Numbered from the stretch's first letter, positions 51,235 to 60,483 are shown. The stretch: DNA of 64,000 bases from Paenibacillus roseus (GCF_016424485.1 NZ_JAELUP010000103.1:62001-126000), one strand, 5' to 3'. Made by a program: numbers and translations. The notes: a model not told the origin generated them from the letters alone.

Positions 51235-52305
51235 GTGGACAAATTTATGAAACACAAGGCGTTCGCCATTCTTGTCTATGCCATCCTTGGCCTTCTTGTC
51301 CTGTATTTGCTCATGCAGGTCAGGCCGATTTTTACCCATATCTATGTATTTTTAAAGGCAGTGCTTGCGCCGTTTTTGATTGCGATGATTATTTCATATG
51401 TTCTCAATCCGGTTGTTTCTCTGCTTGCCGACCGCAGGGTCCCAAGATCAATTGCTGTCCTCCTTATCTATGCTGTGTTTTGCGGTGCGTTTGCCGTAGT
51501 GTTGATGAATATTATTCCCATGCTGCTGGAGCAGATGGAAACGCTGAACCGGCACGCGCCAGAGCTGTCCATGCGCGCCCAAAGCCTTATAGACAATATG
51601 AACAACAATTCCTTTCTGCCGGACGGCGTGCGCAGCGGGCTGACCCGGTCGGTGACCGAGATGGAAAGACGGGTTTCCGAAATTGTCACCTCTTTTGTCA
51701 ACAACATCGGTGAAATGCTAAATGTGGTGTTCGTTGCATTTATCATCCCGTTCCTTGCTTTTTACATACTGAAGGATTTTGATGTATTCGAGCGAACGGT
51801 TATCACTTACGTGCCGAGAAAGCACCGGAAGAACACAGTCAAGCTGTTCAAGGACATTGATGCTGCGCTTGGGAGCTATATTCGCGGTCAGTTCCTTGTC
51901 TGTTTTATTGTAGGATTGCTTGCCTACGTCGGCTATTGGCTGATCGGGCTGCCTTATGCCCTGCTGCTAGCTGTTCTCGTCGCGGTCTTCAACATTATCC
52001 CGTATTTGGGGCCGTTTTTCGGGGCGGCGCCGGCGCTGGTCGTGGCCTCGACCATATCTCCAAAAATGATGCTGCTGGTCATTATCGTCAATACGGTTTG
52101 TCAAATTCTCGAAGGTAATGTGGTTTCCCCGCAGGTGGTCGGAAGAACATTGCATATGCATCCGCTATCGATTATATTTGTATTGCTTGTAGGAGGACAA
52201 GTAGCTGGTATTATAGGCATGATTCTGGCCGTCCCGATTTATGCAGCGCTAAAGGTTGTCCTGCAGCATATCTTTGCCTATTACATTCGGAAAAAGACGA
52301 TTTGA
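51235..52305 (+). CDS. AI-2E family membrane transporter (YrrI-like)
   Basis: A 356-residue protein with about seven to eight helices, the FYILKDFDVFERTVI and LGPFFGAAPALV motifs and the C-terminal EGNVVSPQVVGRTLHMHPLS signature (about residues 285-304). Family members are linked to autoinducer-2 export or Na+/H+ exchange; the substrate is not evident. GTG 51235 has AAGGGGCG upstream. It normally precedes alaS; its stop codon overlaps the alaS promoter. Confidence 0.88.
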   Translation: MDKFMKHKAFAILVYAILGLLVLYLLMQVRPIFTHIYVFLKAVLAPFLIAMIISYVLNPVVSLLADRRVPRSIAVLLIYAVFCGAFAVVLMNIIPMLLEQMETLNRHAPELSMRAQSLIDNMNNNSFLPDGVRSGLTRSVTEMERRVSEIVTSFVNNIGEMLNVVFVAFIIPFLAFYILKDFDVFERTVITYVPRKHRKNTVKLFKDIDAALGSYIRGQFLVCFIVGLLAYVGYWLIGLPYALLLAVLVAVFNIIPYLGPFFGAAPALVVASTISPKMMLLVIIVNTVCQILEGNVVSPQVVGRTLHMHPLSIIFVLLVGGQVAGIIGMILAVPIYAALKVVLQHIFAYYIRKKTI

Positions 52306-52330
52306 CACGATTCCTGCCGGACGATATACT
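52302..52330 (+). promoter_or_regulatory. SigA-type promoter of alaS
   Basis: A perfect TTGACA (52302-52307), overlapping the stop codon of the preceding gene, and TATACT (52325-52330) are separated by 17 bp. Confidence 0.75.
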
Positions 52331-52336
52331 ATAATC

Positions 52337-52614
52337 GTCAAAACGATGATGGAACAAAGTAGGCGAAAGCCCATCCTACAGAGAGAGCGGCCCGCATGGT
52401 CATGCTTCGAACAAGTTGAAGCTGGCGGCGGCTGGAAGGCTGCTTTGGATGAAGAATCGCTGAAATGCCGGTTCCGGAGTGTGAATGAACTTCACCGGGG
52501 TGAGCCCGTTAACGCTCGTCTGAAGGCGATTGCGCGATTTAGGCGCAATAACCAGGGTGGTACCGCGAAAGCTTAGATTTCGTCCCTGCATATTGTAGGG
52601 GCTTTTTGTTTTTC
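52337..52614 (+). promoter_or_regulatory. T-box riboswitch of alaS
   Basis: The leader begins GATGATGGAACAAAGTAGGCG and includes the T-box element AGGGTGGTACCGCGAAAGC (52554-52572). A terminator stem follows at 52583-52614 (CCCTGCA/TGTAGGG, then CTTTTTG). It should sense uncharged tRNA-Ala. Confidence 0.92.
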
Positions 52615-52644
52615 CAGACATTATATTATGGAGGCATGATACGC

Positions 52645-55278
52645 ATGAAAGCCAGTGAAATTCGTTCCAAATGGCTTGCTTTCTTCGAAAGCAAAGGCCA
52701 TAAAATTGAGCCTAGCGCTCCGCTCGTACCGCATAATGACCCGTCCCTGTTGTGGATCAACGCAGGCATGGCTCCGCTGAAGGCTTATTTTGACGGGCGT
52801 GTAAAGCCGGATAATCCGAGAATTACGAACTCGCAAAAATGTATCCGTACCAACGATATCGAGAACGTCGGCAAGACGCGCCGCCATCACACGTTCTTTG
52901 AGATGCTGGGTAATTTCTCAATCGGCGATTATTTCAAGGAAGAAGCGATTACATGGGCATGGGAGTTTTTGACCGACCCGAAATGGATCGGATTTGATCC
53001 GGAGAGACTGTCGGTTACGGTATACCCGGAAGATCAGGAAGCTTTTGATTTCTGGAACAAGAAGATTGGCTTGCCGGAAGAGCGAATTGTCAAACTTGAG
53101 GACAATTTCTGGGATATCGGCGAAGGTCCGTGCGGACCATGTACCGAGATTTTCTATGACCGCGGGGACAAATACGGCGACCTGTCCGACCCGGAATGTA
53201 CGCCGGGCGGCGAGAACGAGCGCTTCCTTGAGGTGTGGAATCTTGTATTCTCCCAGTTCAACCATAACAAGGACGGCAGCTACACGCCGCTGCCAAATAA
53301 AAATATTGATACCGGCGCAGGGCTGGAGCGCTTCGCTTCCATCTTGCAGGATGTAGATTCCAACTTCGACACGGACCTGTTCCGCCCGATCATTGACCGC
53401 ACTTGTGAAATTTCCGGCATTGCGTATGGCAAGCGGGAGGATCATGACATTGCATTGAAGGTGATTGCCGACCATATCCGTACGGTGGCATTCTCTGTAG
53501 GGGATGGCGTGCAGCCTAGCAACGAGGGGCGCGGCTATGTTATTCGCCGTCTGCTGCGCCGCGCGGTGCGCTATGGCAAAAATATCGGCATCGACCGCCC
53601 GTTTTTGTTTGAGCTGACGGCAACCGTTGGCGATATTATGGGTGTCTATTATCCTGAAGTTGTGGAGAAAAGAGAGTTCATCGAGCGGATTATCCGCGTC
53701 GAGGAGGAGCGCTTCCATACAACGCTGACCGAAGGTCTGGCCATCCTCGAGAAGCTGGCCGAGTCGGCCAAGCAGTCGGGCAGCGCCATCATCAGCGGCC
53801 CGGATGCGTTCAAGCTCTATGACACCTACGGATTCCCGTTCGATCTGACGGAAGATTATGCGCTTGAGAATGGACTGACCGTTGACCGGGAAGGCTTTGA
53901 TCAGGCGATGGAGGCGCAGCGCGAACTGGCCCGCTCCGCTCGTCAGGATGTCGGAAGCATGAAGGTACAGGGCGGAGCGCTCTCCGAACTGACGGTGAAA
54001 AGCGAGTTTGTCGGGTATACTAGGCTGGCAGTTGAGGCGAAAATCAGCGCCATTATTCTGGACAATGAGTTGGTCGATATTGCCCCGGAGGGCAGCCATT
54101 GTCTCGTCGTACTGGATCAAACCCCGTTCTACGCCGAAAGCGGGGGGCAAGTCAGCGACCATGGTACGATCACTGGCGCATCTGTTCAACTTCAAGTTGA
54201 AGATGTATCCAAAGCGCCGCATGGGCAGCATGTGCATCACGCAGTGGTGACAAGCGGCACATTGCGCACAGGTGAGCAGGTAAAAGCGGAAGTATCCAGA
54301 ACGCTTCGCGAGGATATTGTGAAGAACCATACGGCTACCCACTTGCTGCACAAAGCGCTGAAACAGGTGCTTGGCGATCATGTGAATCAGGCAGGCTCCC
54401 TGGTTCAAGCAGAACGTCTGCGTTTTGACTTTTCTCATTTCGGCAGCATTTCAGAAAGTGAACTGGCGGAGATTGAGAAGCGGGTCAATGAGCAAATCTG
54501 GCTTGGTACGCCGGTTGTAATTGAAAGCAAGCCGGTTGCTGAAGCTAAAGCTATGGGAGCGATGGCGCTGTTCGGGGAAAAGTACGGGGATGTCGTGCGT
54601 GTCGTTCAGGTGAGCGACTACAGCATCGAGCTGTGCGGCGGCTGTCACGTGCAAAATACATCGGAAATCGGCCTGTTCAAGCTGTTGAGCGAATCCGGGA
54701 TCGGTTCCGGCGTCAGAAGGATTGAGGCGGTTACCGGCAAGCAAGCGTATACGTATATGGACGGTCAGTTGGACCTTCTAAAGCAGGCTGCCGAGCTGCT
54801 CAAGTCGAATGCGTCTGATGTGCCGAAGCGGATTGAGGGGTTGTATGCGCAAGTGAAGGAACTGTCCAGAGAGAAGGAATCGCTTCAGGCGAAACTCGGC
54901 CGCATTGAGGCCGGATCGCTGGAGACGCAGGCGAAAAACGTGCATGGCGTAACGCTGCTGGCGGCTTCCGTCAATGCCGGAGGAATGGAGGCACTGCGTG
55001 GAATTGCCGATGAGCTGAAAGGCAAGTTGTCGTCGGCAGTTATTGTGCTCGGCGCAGTTCAGGAGGAAAAAGTAAATCTGGTCGTATCCGTTTCGGATGA
55101 TCTGGTGAAGAAGGGCTTCCACGCCGGCAAGCTGATCAAAGAAATTGCCGCAGCGTGCGGCGGGGGCGGCGGGGGCCGTCCGGATATGGCTCAAGCCGGA
55201 GGCAAGGACCCGTCGAAGCTTGTAGATGCGCTTAAGCTTGCAGAAGAACTGGTTTCCTCGCAGGCAAATGTGATATGA
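52645..55278 (+). CDS. alaS: Alanyl-tRNA synthetase
   Basis: An 877-residue class II synthetase. The N-terminal MKASEIRSKWLAFFESKGH is typical; aminoacylation motifs include TRRHHTFFEMLGNFSIGDYF and DTGAGLERFAS. The editing domain has HTATHLLHKAL and LCGGCHVQNTSEIG; the C-terminal DHHA1/C-Ala domain ends with GGGGGGRPDMAQAGG. GGAGG is 10 nt before ATG 52645; in-frame ATG/TTG codons upstream fall in the T-box terminator. Confidence 0.96.
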   Translation: MKASEIRSKWLAFFESKGHKIEPSAPLVPHNDPSLLWINAGMAPLKAYFDGRVKPDNPRITNSQKCIRTNDIENVGKTRRHHTFFEMLGNFSIGDYFKEEAITWAWEFLTDPKWIGFDPERLSVTVYPEDQEAFDFWNKKIGLPEERIVKLEDNFWDIGEGPCGPCTEIFYDRGDKYGDLSDPECTPGGENERFLEVWNLVFSQFNHNKDGSYTPLPNKNIDTGAGLERFASILQDVDSNFDTDLFRPIIDRTCEISGIAYGKREDHDIALKVIADHIRTVAFSVGDGVQPSNEGRGYVIRRLLRRAVRYGKNIGIDRPFLFELTATVGDIMGVYYPEVVEKREFIERIIRVEEERFHTTLTEGLAILEKLAESAKQSGSAIISGPDAFKLYDTYGFPFDLTEDYALENGLTVDREGFDQAMEAQRELARSARQDVGSMKVQGGALSELTVKSEFVGYTRLAVEAKISAIILDNELVDIAPEGSHCLVVLDQTPFYAESGGQVSDHGTITGASVQLQVEDVSKAPHGQHVHHAVVTSGTLRTGEQVKAEVSRTLREDIVKNHTATHLLHKALKQVLGDHVNQAGSLVQAERLRFDFSHFGSISESELAEIEKRVNEQIWLGTPVVIESKPVAEAKAMGAMALFGEKYGDVVRVVQVSDYSIELCGGCHVQNTSEIGLFKLLSESGIGSGVRRIEAVTGKQAYTYMDGQLDLLKQAAELLKSNASDVPKRIEGLYAQVKELSREKESLQAKLGRIEAGSLETQAKNVHGVTLLAASVNAGGMEALRGIADELKGKLSSAVIVLGAVQEEKVNLVVSVSDDLVKKGFHAGKLIKEIAAACGGGGGGRPDMAQAGGKDPSKLVDALKLAEELVSSQANVI

Positions 55279-55324
55279 TAGAAGCAGCATAAACTGCTTT
55301 GGTCTTGAAAGGTAGGTGCTGGCG

Positions 55325-55585
55325 ATGAGTTCCATGGATAAAACGATGAAGTTTAATGTCAAAGCGGAAGAGCTGACGTCATCCTCACAGGATATTTTGC
55401 TGTCTGTGTATGATGCATTGGTGGAGAAGGAATATAACCCGATTAACCAAATTGTTGGCTATTTATTGTCGGGTGATCCGGCTTATATTCCGCGACACAA
55501 CAATGCCCGCAGTCTAATCCGAAGGAAAGAGCGCGACGAATTAATTGAAGAGCTCGTCCGGAGTTATCTGAGTCAGCACAGATAA
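55325..55585 (+). CDS. IreB-family regulatory phosphoprotein (YrzL-like)
   Basis: An 86-residue protein (SSMDKTMKFN, then DILLSVYDALVEKEYNPINQ and GYLLSGDPAYIPRHNNAR) that is collinear with the UPF0297/IreB family. In Enterococcus IreB is phosphorylated by the kinase IreK and affects cephalosporin resistance. I chose ATG 55325 over GTG 55316. It lies between alaS and ruvX as in Bacillus. Confidence 0.92.
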   Translation: MSSMDKTMKFNVKAEELTSSSQDILLSVYDALVEKEYNPINQIVGYLLSGDPAYIPRHNNARSLIRRKERDELIEELVRSYLSQHR

Positions 55586-55623
55586 CGGCTAGTTAATGAA
55601 TGTGAAATGAGGCGGTCGGATAC

Positions 55624-56040
55624 ATGCGTATAATGGGATTGGACTATGGCGACCGCAGAATCGGAGTTGCAATTAGCGATGCCCTGCAATGGACAGCTCA
55701 GGGGATCGGGATTATCGAGACAAGACGGGAAGGTCAGGAGCTTGACGAGATTGCCAAGCTGATCAGCCAAAATGAAGTAAGTGAAATCGTAGTCGGACTG
55801 CCGAAGAATATGAACGGTACAATTGGTCCGCGTGGCGAAATTTGCATCGCATTTGCGCAAGCATTGCGCGAGAAATTAAACTTACCTGTTCACCTCTGGG
55901 ATGAACGGCTGACTACAAAATCCGCAGAGCGCACCCTGCTTGAGGCGGACATCAGCCGCAAGAAAAGAAGGTTAGTGGTTGATAAGATGGCCGCTATACT
56001 CATTTTGCAAAATTTTCTCGATTCTAAAACGAAAAGGTGA
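55624..56040 (+). CDS. ruvX: Holliday junction resolvase-like protein RuvX/YqgF
   Basis: A 138-residue RNase H-fold protein. The N-terminal MGLDYGDRRIGVAISD carries the first catalytic aspartate; EIVVGLPKNMNGT and WDERLTTKSAERTL follow. It is linked to pre-16S rRNA maturation and Holliday-junction resolution. GAGGCGG precedes the ATG, and its stop overlaps a possible GTG of the next frame. Confidence 0.94.
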   Translation: MRIMGLDYGDRRIGVAISDALQWTAQGIGIIETRREGQELDEIAKLISQNEVSEIVVGLPKNMNGTIGPRGEICIAFAQALREKLNLPVHLWDERLTTKSAERTLLEADISRKKRRLVVDKMAAILILQNFLDSKTKR

Positions 56041-56048
56041 GGGTTACG

Positions 56049-56348
56049 ATGACAAAGGACGACAGGCAGTTCGAAGAACCGGAAATTATTTATATTCCGG
56101 ATGACGATGGCAACGAAGAAGAATTCGAAGTCGTTATGAAGTTTGAGGTCGACGGTTCTGACCAGAAATACATGATGGTTGTGCCAATCGGCTCCGATGA
56201 GGAAGAAGAATCCGAAGAGGTGTATGCATTCCGCTATGAAGAGGAAGGCGACGATTTGAAGCTGTATACCATTGACGATGAGGAAGAATGGAATATGGTT
56301 GAAGAAACGTTTAATACGCTGCTTGGTGAAATAGAGGATGAAGATTAA
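56049..56348 (+). CDS. DUF1292 protein (YrzB-like)
   Basis: A 99-residue, very acidic protein (PEIIYIPDDDGNEEEFEVVM, YMMVVPIGSDEEEESEEVYA, TIDDEEEWNMVEETFNTLL). The function is unknown; the family is widespread in Firmicutes next to ruvX. I chose ATG 56049 after GTGAGGG; GTG 56037 would overlap ruvX. The following gene starts on its stop codon (TAATG). Confidence 0.9.
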   Translation: MTKDDRQFEEPEIIYIPDDDGNEEEFEVVMKFEVDGSDQKYMMVVPIGSDEEEESEEVYAFRYEEEGDDLKLYTIDDEEEWNMVEETFNTLLGEIEDED

Positions 56349-56659
56349 TGCACGATAGCGATGCCACGCAGGTCAAGCGGGTCCGTGTGTTGCAGGAAGT
56401 TTACGGTCGCGAGGTCGGGTTGGTTGCAGATAGCGGAAACGAGGAGCTGTACCGGATTGCCGCTGAGTTTCAGCTAGGCTCGAATCTCTATGCAGCCCTG
56501 CAGACTTCCGCGATGAAGAAAGAAGATGAGCTTGCCTTTTTTCGGATCATCCAGCTTGAAGATGGAGAGTATACGCTCGAATCTCTGGATGATGAGGATG
56601 AATGGGAAGAAGCCGCCGAGGCTTATGACGAACTGCTGTTTGAGGAAGCTGCTAAATAA
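56348..56659 (+). CDS. Second DUF1292-like acidic protein
   Basis: A 103-residue protein whose second half (YAALQTSAMKKEDELAFFRI, LEDGEYTLESLDDEDEWEEA) parallels the DUF1292 pattern of the gene before it, suggesting an old duplication. The function is unknown. The ATG overlaps the upstream stop by 1 bp, so translation is coupled. Confidence 0.8.
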   Translation: MHDSDATQVKRVRVLQEVYGREVGLVADSGNEELYRIAAEFQLGSNLYAALQTSAMKKEDELAFFRIIQLEDGEYTLESLDDEDEWEEAAEAYDELLFEEAAK

Positions 56660-56674
56660 TAGAAGGCTTGACGG

Positions 56675-56700
56675 GAGGGCGGTGCAAACCGCCCTTTTTT
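56675..56700 (+). terminator. Intrinsic terminator after the DUF1292 pair
   Basis: GAGGGCGGT and ACCGCCC(T) form a 9-bp stem with a GCAA loop, followed by six T. Confidence 0.88.
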
Positions 56701-56802
56701 GAAAGTTTAGAAATCATTAAACTTCCCTTTATAGATGGCTTATTATATCTATGCAGAACGAAGCTTTTGCCAGTCAAAGGACGGCAAAGCCGTTTACGCT
56801 TG
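56701..56802. repeat. Short copy of the dispersed repeat
   Basis: It has the left arm (TTAAACTTCCCTTTATAGATGG), then CTTATTATATC and the signature unit (56756-56802, GCCAGTCAAAGGACGGCAAAG followed by CCGTTTACGCTTGCG). The nested palindromic unit is absent. It begins directly after the terminator T-run. Confidence 0.78.
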
Positions 56803-56845
56803 CGTACGAAAGGTTGTAAAGCTTGCCGGGCTGTACCGCGAATGT

Positions 56846-56881
56846 GGCTGCCCCGTCGACAAGACGGCGGCAGCTATTTTT
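56846..56881 (+). terminator. Second hairpin with T-run before mltG
   Basis: GCTGCCCCGTC pairs with GACGGCGGCAGC with one bulge, followed by TATTTTT. It would stop read-through past the repeat. Confidence 0.65.
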
Positions 56882-56942
56882 GGGATAAGCATCAGATAAG
56901 CTTTACTTTTAAAATCATGGTATGAGGAGGATGAACAGAAAC

Positions 56943-58034
56943 GTGGAAACGCCATTACGACGTGGCCGGATTACCCTGTGGGTAATTCTTACACTGTTGG
57001 GCCTGATGTTGCTGGCAGCGGCCAGCGTTGCCTGGTATGTATGGAACGGTCTGAAGCCAGCTGCCGCCGGGCCGACGAAGCTTGTAACCATTGCCAAGGG
57101 CTCAAGTCCGTTCAGGGTAGCAGAGGTGCTGGAGCAAGAGGGAATTATTCGCAACGCCTTTTTATTCAAATATTATTTACGGTACAAAAACGAGGGTAGC
57201 CAGTTTCAGGCGGGCCCTTATGAGCTTGCTCCGGGGATGGAGCCGGATGCTATCATTTCCAAGCTGAATAGCGGGGATATCGCCAAGGAGGAAACGATTC
57301 ATTTTACAATCCCGGAAGGTTATACGGTGCTGCAGATTGCGGATAAACTGAGCGCCGAAGTGCTGGTGGACAAGCAGCAATTCCTTGATCTTGCAGAATC
57401 CATAGAAATGTTGGCCTATTCGGCCGAAGCTGCGCTTATTGTGCCGTCGCCTGAGATGCGCCACCTGCTGGAAGGATATATGTTCCCGGAAACCTATGAG
57501 ATGAAAAAAGAGAGCACCGCAAAGGACATTATGATCCGTATGCTGCAGGAGATGGACCGCAAGCTGGCCAAGCTGCCGGAGGACTGGGATACGGTGCTTG
57601 AGCAGCGCAAACTGAACTTTCATCAGTTGTTGACAGTTGCTTCGCTTATTGAACGTGAAGTCGTAAATGATCAAGAACGGCCAATTGTGGCAGGGGTCAT
57701 TTATAACCGCCTGGATAAGGGCATGAAGCTGCAAATTGATGCTACCGTACAGTATATGCTCGACAAGCCGAAGGAACGGCTGCTCATTAAAGATACGGAA
57801 ATTCAAGGTCCCTACAATACGTATCTCATCGCTGGACTGCCGCCAGGGCCGATCTCAAGCCCGAGTCTGGCTTCGATTGAAGCAGCGCTCTATCCGCAGG
57901 AGAATGATTACTTGTACTATGTAACCAAAAAGGATGGCACATCAGACCATTTCTTCAGCAAAACCTTTAATGAACATTTGAAATATAAAAAGCAAAGCGA
58001 AGCGAATGAGAAGAACGGAGGGAAACAGCGTTGA
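56943..58034 (+). CDS. mltG: Endolytic transglycosylase MltG
   Basis: A protein of about 363 residues anchored by one N-terminal helix (RITLWVILTLLGLMLLAAAS). It has a LysM-like region (VTIAKGSSPFRVAEVLEQEG, FTIPEGYTVLQIADKL) and the YceG catalytic domain with LTVASLIEREV (catalytic Glu), PIVAGVIYNRL, LQIDATVQY and PYNTYLIAGLPPGPIS. It cuts new glycan strands. AGGAGG (56925-56930) best serves GTG 56943, at 12 nt; ATG 56922 has no site. Confidence 0.92.
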   Translation: METPLRRGRITLWVILTLLGLMLLAAASVAWYVWNGLKPAAAGPTKLVTIAKGSSPFRVAEVLEQEGIIRNAFLFKYYLRYKNEGSQFQAGPYELAPGMEPDAIISKLNSGDIAKEETIHFTIPEGYTVLQIADKLSAEVLVDKQQFLDLAESIEMLAYSAEAALIVPSPEMRHLLEGYMFPETYEMKKESTAKDIMIRMLQEMDRKLAKLPEDWDTVLEQRKLNFHQLLTVASLIEREVVNDQERPIVAGVIYNRLDKGMKLQIDATVQYMLDKPKERLLIKDTEIQGPYNTYLIAGLPPGPISSPSLASIEAALYPQENDYLYYVTKKDGTSDHFFSKTFNEHLKYKKQSEANEKNGGKQR

Positions 58035-58975
58035 CGGTTAAACCTGAGCTGCTGGCAACAGCAGCATCGATGGCGGAACTGGTGCGGCTGGCCGATGCCG
58101 GGGCGGATGCATTTGTGCTGGGGGAATCGCGTTTTGGCATGCGGCTTGCAGGGGAGTTCAACCTGGAGCAACTGGCGGAGGCGGTCCAATATGCCAGCCC
58201 TCGCAGCATCAAGATTTACGCCGCTGTAAATAATCTGATTGACAATGAGACAGTAACGCTGTTGCCGGAGTATATAAAAGGGCTGGCGCATGCAGGCGTT
58301 AATGCGGTCATTTTCGGCGATCCTGCGGTATTAATGGCTGTCAGAGAGCATGCTCCGCAACTGCAGTTGCATTGGAATACAGAGATGACCTCGACCAATT
58401 ATGCGACGGCCAATTACTGGGGACGCAAAGGAGCCGGCCGCTTCGTACTGGCGCGTGAGCTGAATCTGGATGAAGTACTGGATATCAAGCGCCATACTTC
58501 GCTGGAGGTTCAAGTCCAGGTCCACGGAATGACGAATATTTACCATTCAAAGCGCAGTCTGGTGAATAGCTATATGGACTACAGATGCAACGATGGCGGC
58601 GCAGCGGGGTCTTCTCTCGTAACAGACAAGGACAGCGGGCTTTATCTGATCGAGGTCGAGCGCCAGGAAGAAAGGTATCCCATCTATGAGGACCGCAATG
58701 GTACACATATTATGAGTTCTGACGATGTGTGTATGCTGGAAAGTCTCCATGAGCTGATGGAAGCTGGAGTAGACAGTTTCAAAATTGAGGGGCTGCTGAA
58801 ATCGACAACCTATAATGAGATTGTAGTCAGAGCCTATCGCAAAGTCATTGATGCCTATTTTGCCAATCCTGAGTCGTATCAATTCGACGAACAGATTCTG
58901 GAGGAAATTCGTGCGGTTCAGGATTCAACCCGGGAACTTTCTTTCGGATTTTTCTACAAGGAACAGGTTTATTAA
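58031..58975 (+). CDS. U32-family protein, tRNA U34 hydroxylation (YrrN/TrhP1-like)
   Basis: A 314-residue U32 'peptidase'-family protein (LADAGADAFVLGESRFGMRL, DVCMLESLHELMEAGVDSFK, IEGLLKSTTYNEIVVRAYR). Its Bacillus counterpart YrrN works with YrrO in prephenate-dependent 5-hydroxyuridine formation at tRNA position 34. The cysteine cluster of the partner is not present here. TTG 58031 has GGAGGG 8 nt upstream and overlaps the mltG stop by 4 bp. Confidence 0.88.
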   Translation: MTVKPELLATAASMAELVRLADAGADAFVLGESRFGMRLAGEFNLEQLAEAVQYASPRSIKIYAAVNNLIDNETVTLLPEYIKGLAHAGVNAVIFGDPAVLMAVREHAPQLQLHWNTEMTSTNYATANYWGRKGAGRFVLARELNLDEVLDIKRHTSLEVQVQVHGMTNIYHSKRSLVNSYMDYRCNDGGAAGSSLVTDKDSGLYLIEVERQEERYPIYEDRNGTHIMSSDDVCMLESLHELMEAGVDSFKIEGLLKSTTYNEIVVRAYRKVIDAYFANPESYQFDEQILEEIRAVQDSTRELSFGFFYKEQVY

Positions 58976-58999
58976 CGGGCAATGCAAGGGGGACAGCAT

Positions 59000-60250
59000 A
59001 TGAGCACCTTAACGAAAATCAAGCACCGTGGCAAGCGCCATCGCCTTGACCGGCCGGAACTGCTCGCGCCGGCGGGCAATCTGGAGAAGCTTAAGTTTGC
59101 CGTCCATTACGGGGCTGACGCGGTATATATTGGAGGACAGCACTACGGGTTGCGCTCAAACGCAGACAATTTCAGTCTGGAGGAAATGAAAGAGGGCGTT
59201 CGTTTTGCAGAGAAGTACGGTGCCAAGGTTTTTGTGGCGACCAATATCTATGCTCACAACGAGGATTTGGCCGGTATTGAGGACTATCTGAAAGGGTTGG
59301 AGGAAGCCGGAATTGCGGCGATTATTGCCGCTGACCCGATTATTGTGGACACGGCGATGCGCGTAGCGCCGAAGCTGGAGGTTCACTTGAGTACCCAGCA
59401 GTCGATTTTGAACTGGCAGGCTGTGCAGTTCTGGAAAGAGGAAGGACTTCCGAGAGTTGTGCTGGCGCGGGAGACGTCACTGGAAGAGATTGCTGAAATC
59501 AAGTCCAATGTCGATATCGAGATTGAGGCTTTTATCCATGGCGCGATGTGTTCGTCGTACTCAGGGCGTTGCGTCCTGTCCAACCACTTCACTGACCGCG
59601 ACTCCAACCGCGGCGGCTGTTCGCAATCTTGCCGCTGGAAGTATGATTTGTTTGTCGACCAGGATATGGTGAATGCGGAAGACGAGCATAAGTTTACGAT
59701 GGGTTCCAAGGATTTGTGCATGATTGAGCATTTGCCCGAGCTGATTGAGGTTGGAGTAGACAGTTTCAAGATCGAAGGCCGCATGAAGAGCGTTCACTAT
59801 GTGGCTACAGTGGTCAATGCTTATCGGCAGGCGATTGATGCCTATTTTGACAACCCGGAAGGCTATGAGTTGAAGCAGGAATGGATCGATGAGATCAATA
59901 AGTCGGCCAACCGGCCGCTCAATACGGGCTTCTTCTTTCAGACGCCGGGGGCTGGCGAGCATATCTACGAGCCGGAAGAAAAGGCGGCTCCTTTTGACTT
60001 TGCGGGGGTTGTGCTGGAGTATGATCATGCGAGCGGAATGGCTCTCGTTCAGCAGCGCAATCATTTCAAGCCGGGTCAGGAAGTTGAATTTTTCGGACCG
60101 GGAGGAACGTTCTTCAAGCAGATTGTGGGGGAGATTACCGATGAAGCCCGTACTGTTCTCGATGCGGCACGCCATCCTATGCAGACAATTCGCATGAAGG
60201 TCGATTATCCGTTAAAACCGATGGATATGATGCGAAAAAAAGTCAGATGA
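59000..60250 (+). CDS. U32-family protein, tRNA U34 hydroxylation (YrrO/TrhP2-like)
   Basis: A 416-residue U32-family protein: RPELLAPAGNLEKLKFAVHY, GADAVYIGGQHYGLRSNADN, then the cysteine cluster AMCSSYSGRC...GGCSQSCRW (about residues 182-210), which may hold an iron-sulfur cluster, and SFKIEGRMKSVHYVATVVNA. The C-terminal domain covers about 320-416. It is the larger partner in tRNA ho5U34 synthesis. ATG 59000 follows AAGGGGGA. Confidence 0.9.
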   Translation: MSTLTKIKHRGKRHRLDRPELLAPAGNLEKLKFAVHYGADAVYIGGQHYGLRSNADNFSLEEMKEGVRFAEKYGAKVFVATNIYAHNEDLAGIEDYLKGLEEAGIAAIIAADPIIVDTAMRVAPKLEVHLSTQQSILNWQAVQFWKEEGLPRVVLARETSLEEIAEIKSNVDIEIEAFIHGAMCSSYSGRCVLSNHFTDRDSNRGGCSQSCRWKYDLFVDQDMVNAEDEHKFTMGSKDLCMIEHLPELIEVGVDSFKIEGRMKSVHYVATVVNAYRQAIDAYFDNPEGYELKQEWIDEINKSANRPLNTGFFFQTPGAGEHIYEPEEKAAPFDFAGVVLEYDHASGMALVQQRNHFKPGQEVEFFGPGGTFFKQIVGEITDEARTVLDAARHPMQTIRMKVDYPLKPMDMMRKKVR

Positions 60251-60266
60251 ATTAAAGATGATAGTG

Positions 60267-60306
60267 AAAAGCCTCATTCTCCCGCTTCTGGAGAATGAGG
60301 CTTTTT
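60267..60306 (+). terminator. Intrinsic terminator after the U32 pair
   Basis: AAAAGCCTCATTCTCC and GGAGAATGAGGCTTTTT form a perfect stem of about 15 bp with a 7-nt loop. Confidence 0.93.
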
Positions 60307-60335
60307 AATAATAAGGTTTAATGCTTGATAGGCAG

Positions 60336-60483
60336 GAGAGTAAGCGGAGGGGCAGAGGAATTCTGGAGAAGCGATAGTGGTCGCCTTTAAAGGGATCGGG
60401 CTTTAACAGCGATCGGACGAATCATCTGCCCCGGCAGTGTTCCTCTTGCCAGTCAAAGGTCGGTAGAGCTGTTTTTCGCTTGG
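60336..60483. repeat. Condensed copy of the composite repeat
   Basis: The inner part of the nested unit (AGCGGAGGGGCAGAGGAATT, GTGGTCGCCTTTAAAG, TTTAACAGCGATCGGA, ATCTGCCCCGGCAGTG) is joined directly at about 60446 to a degenerate signature unit (GCCAGTCAAAGGTCGGTAGAG). The inverted ends and right arm are missing. It starts 30 bp after the U32 terminator. Confidence 0.72.

Noticed and set aside
52918..54438. A 506-codon open frame on the minus strand inside alaS
   Set aside because: It is a shadow of the alaS codon bias; alaS has all synthetase and editing motifs.
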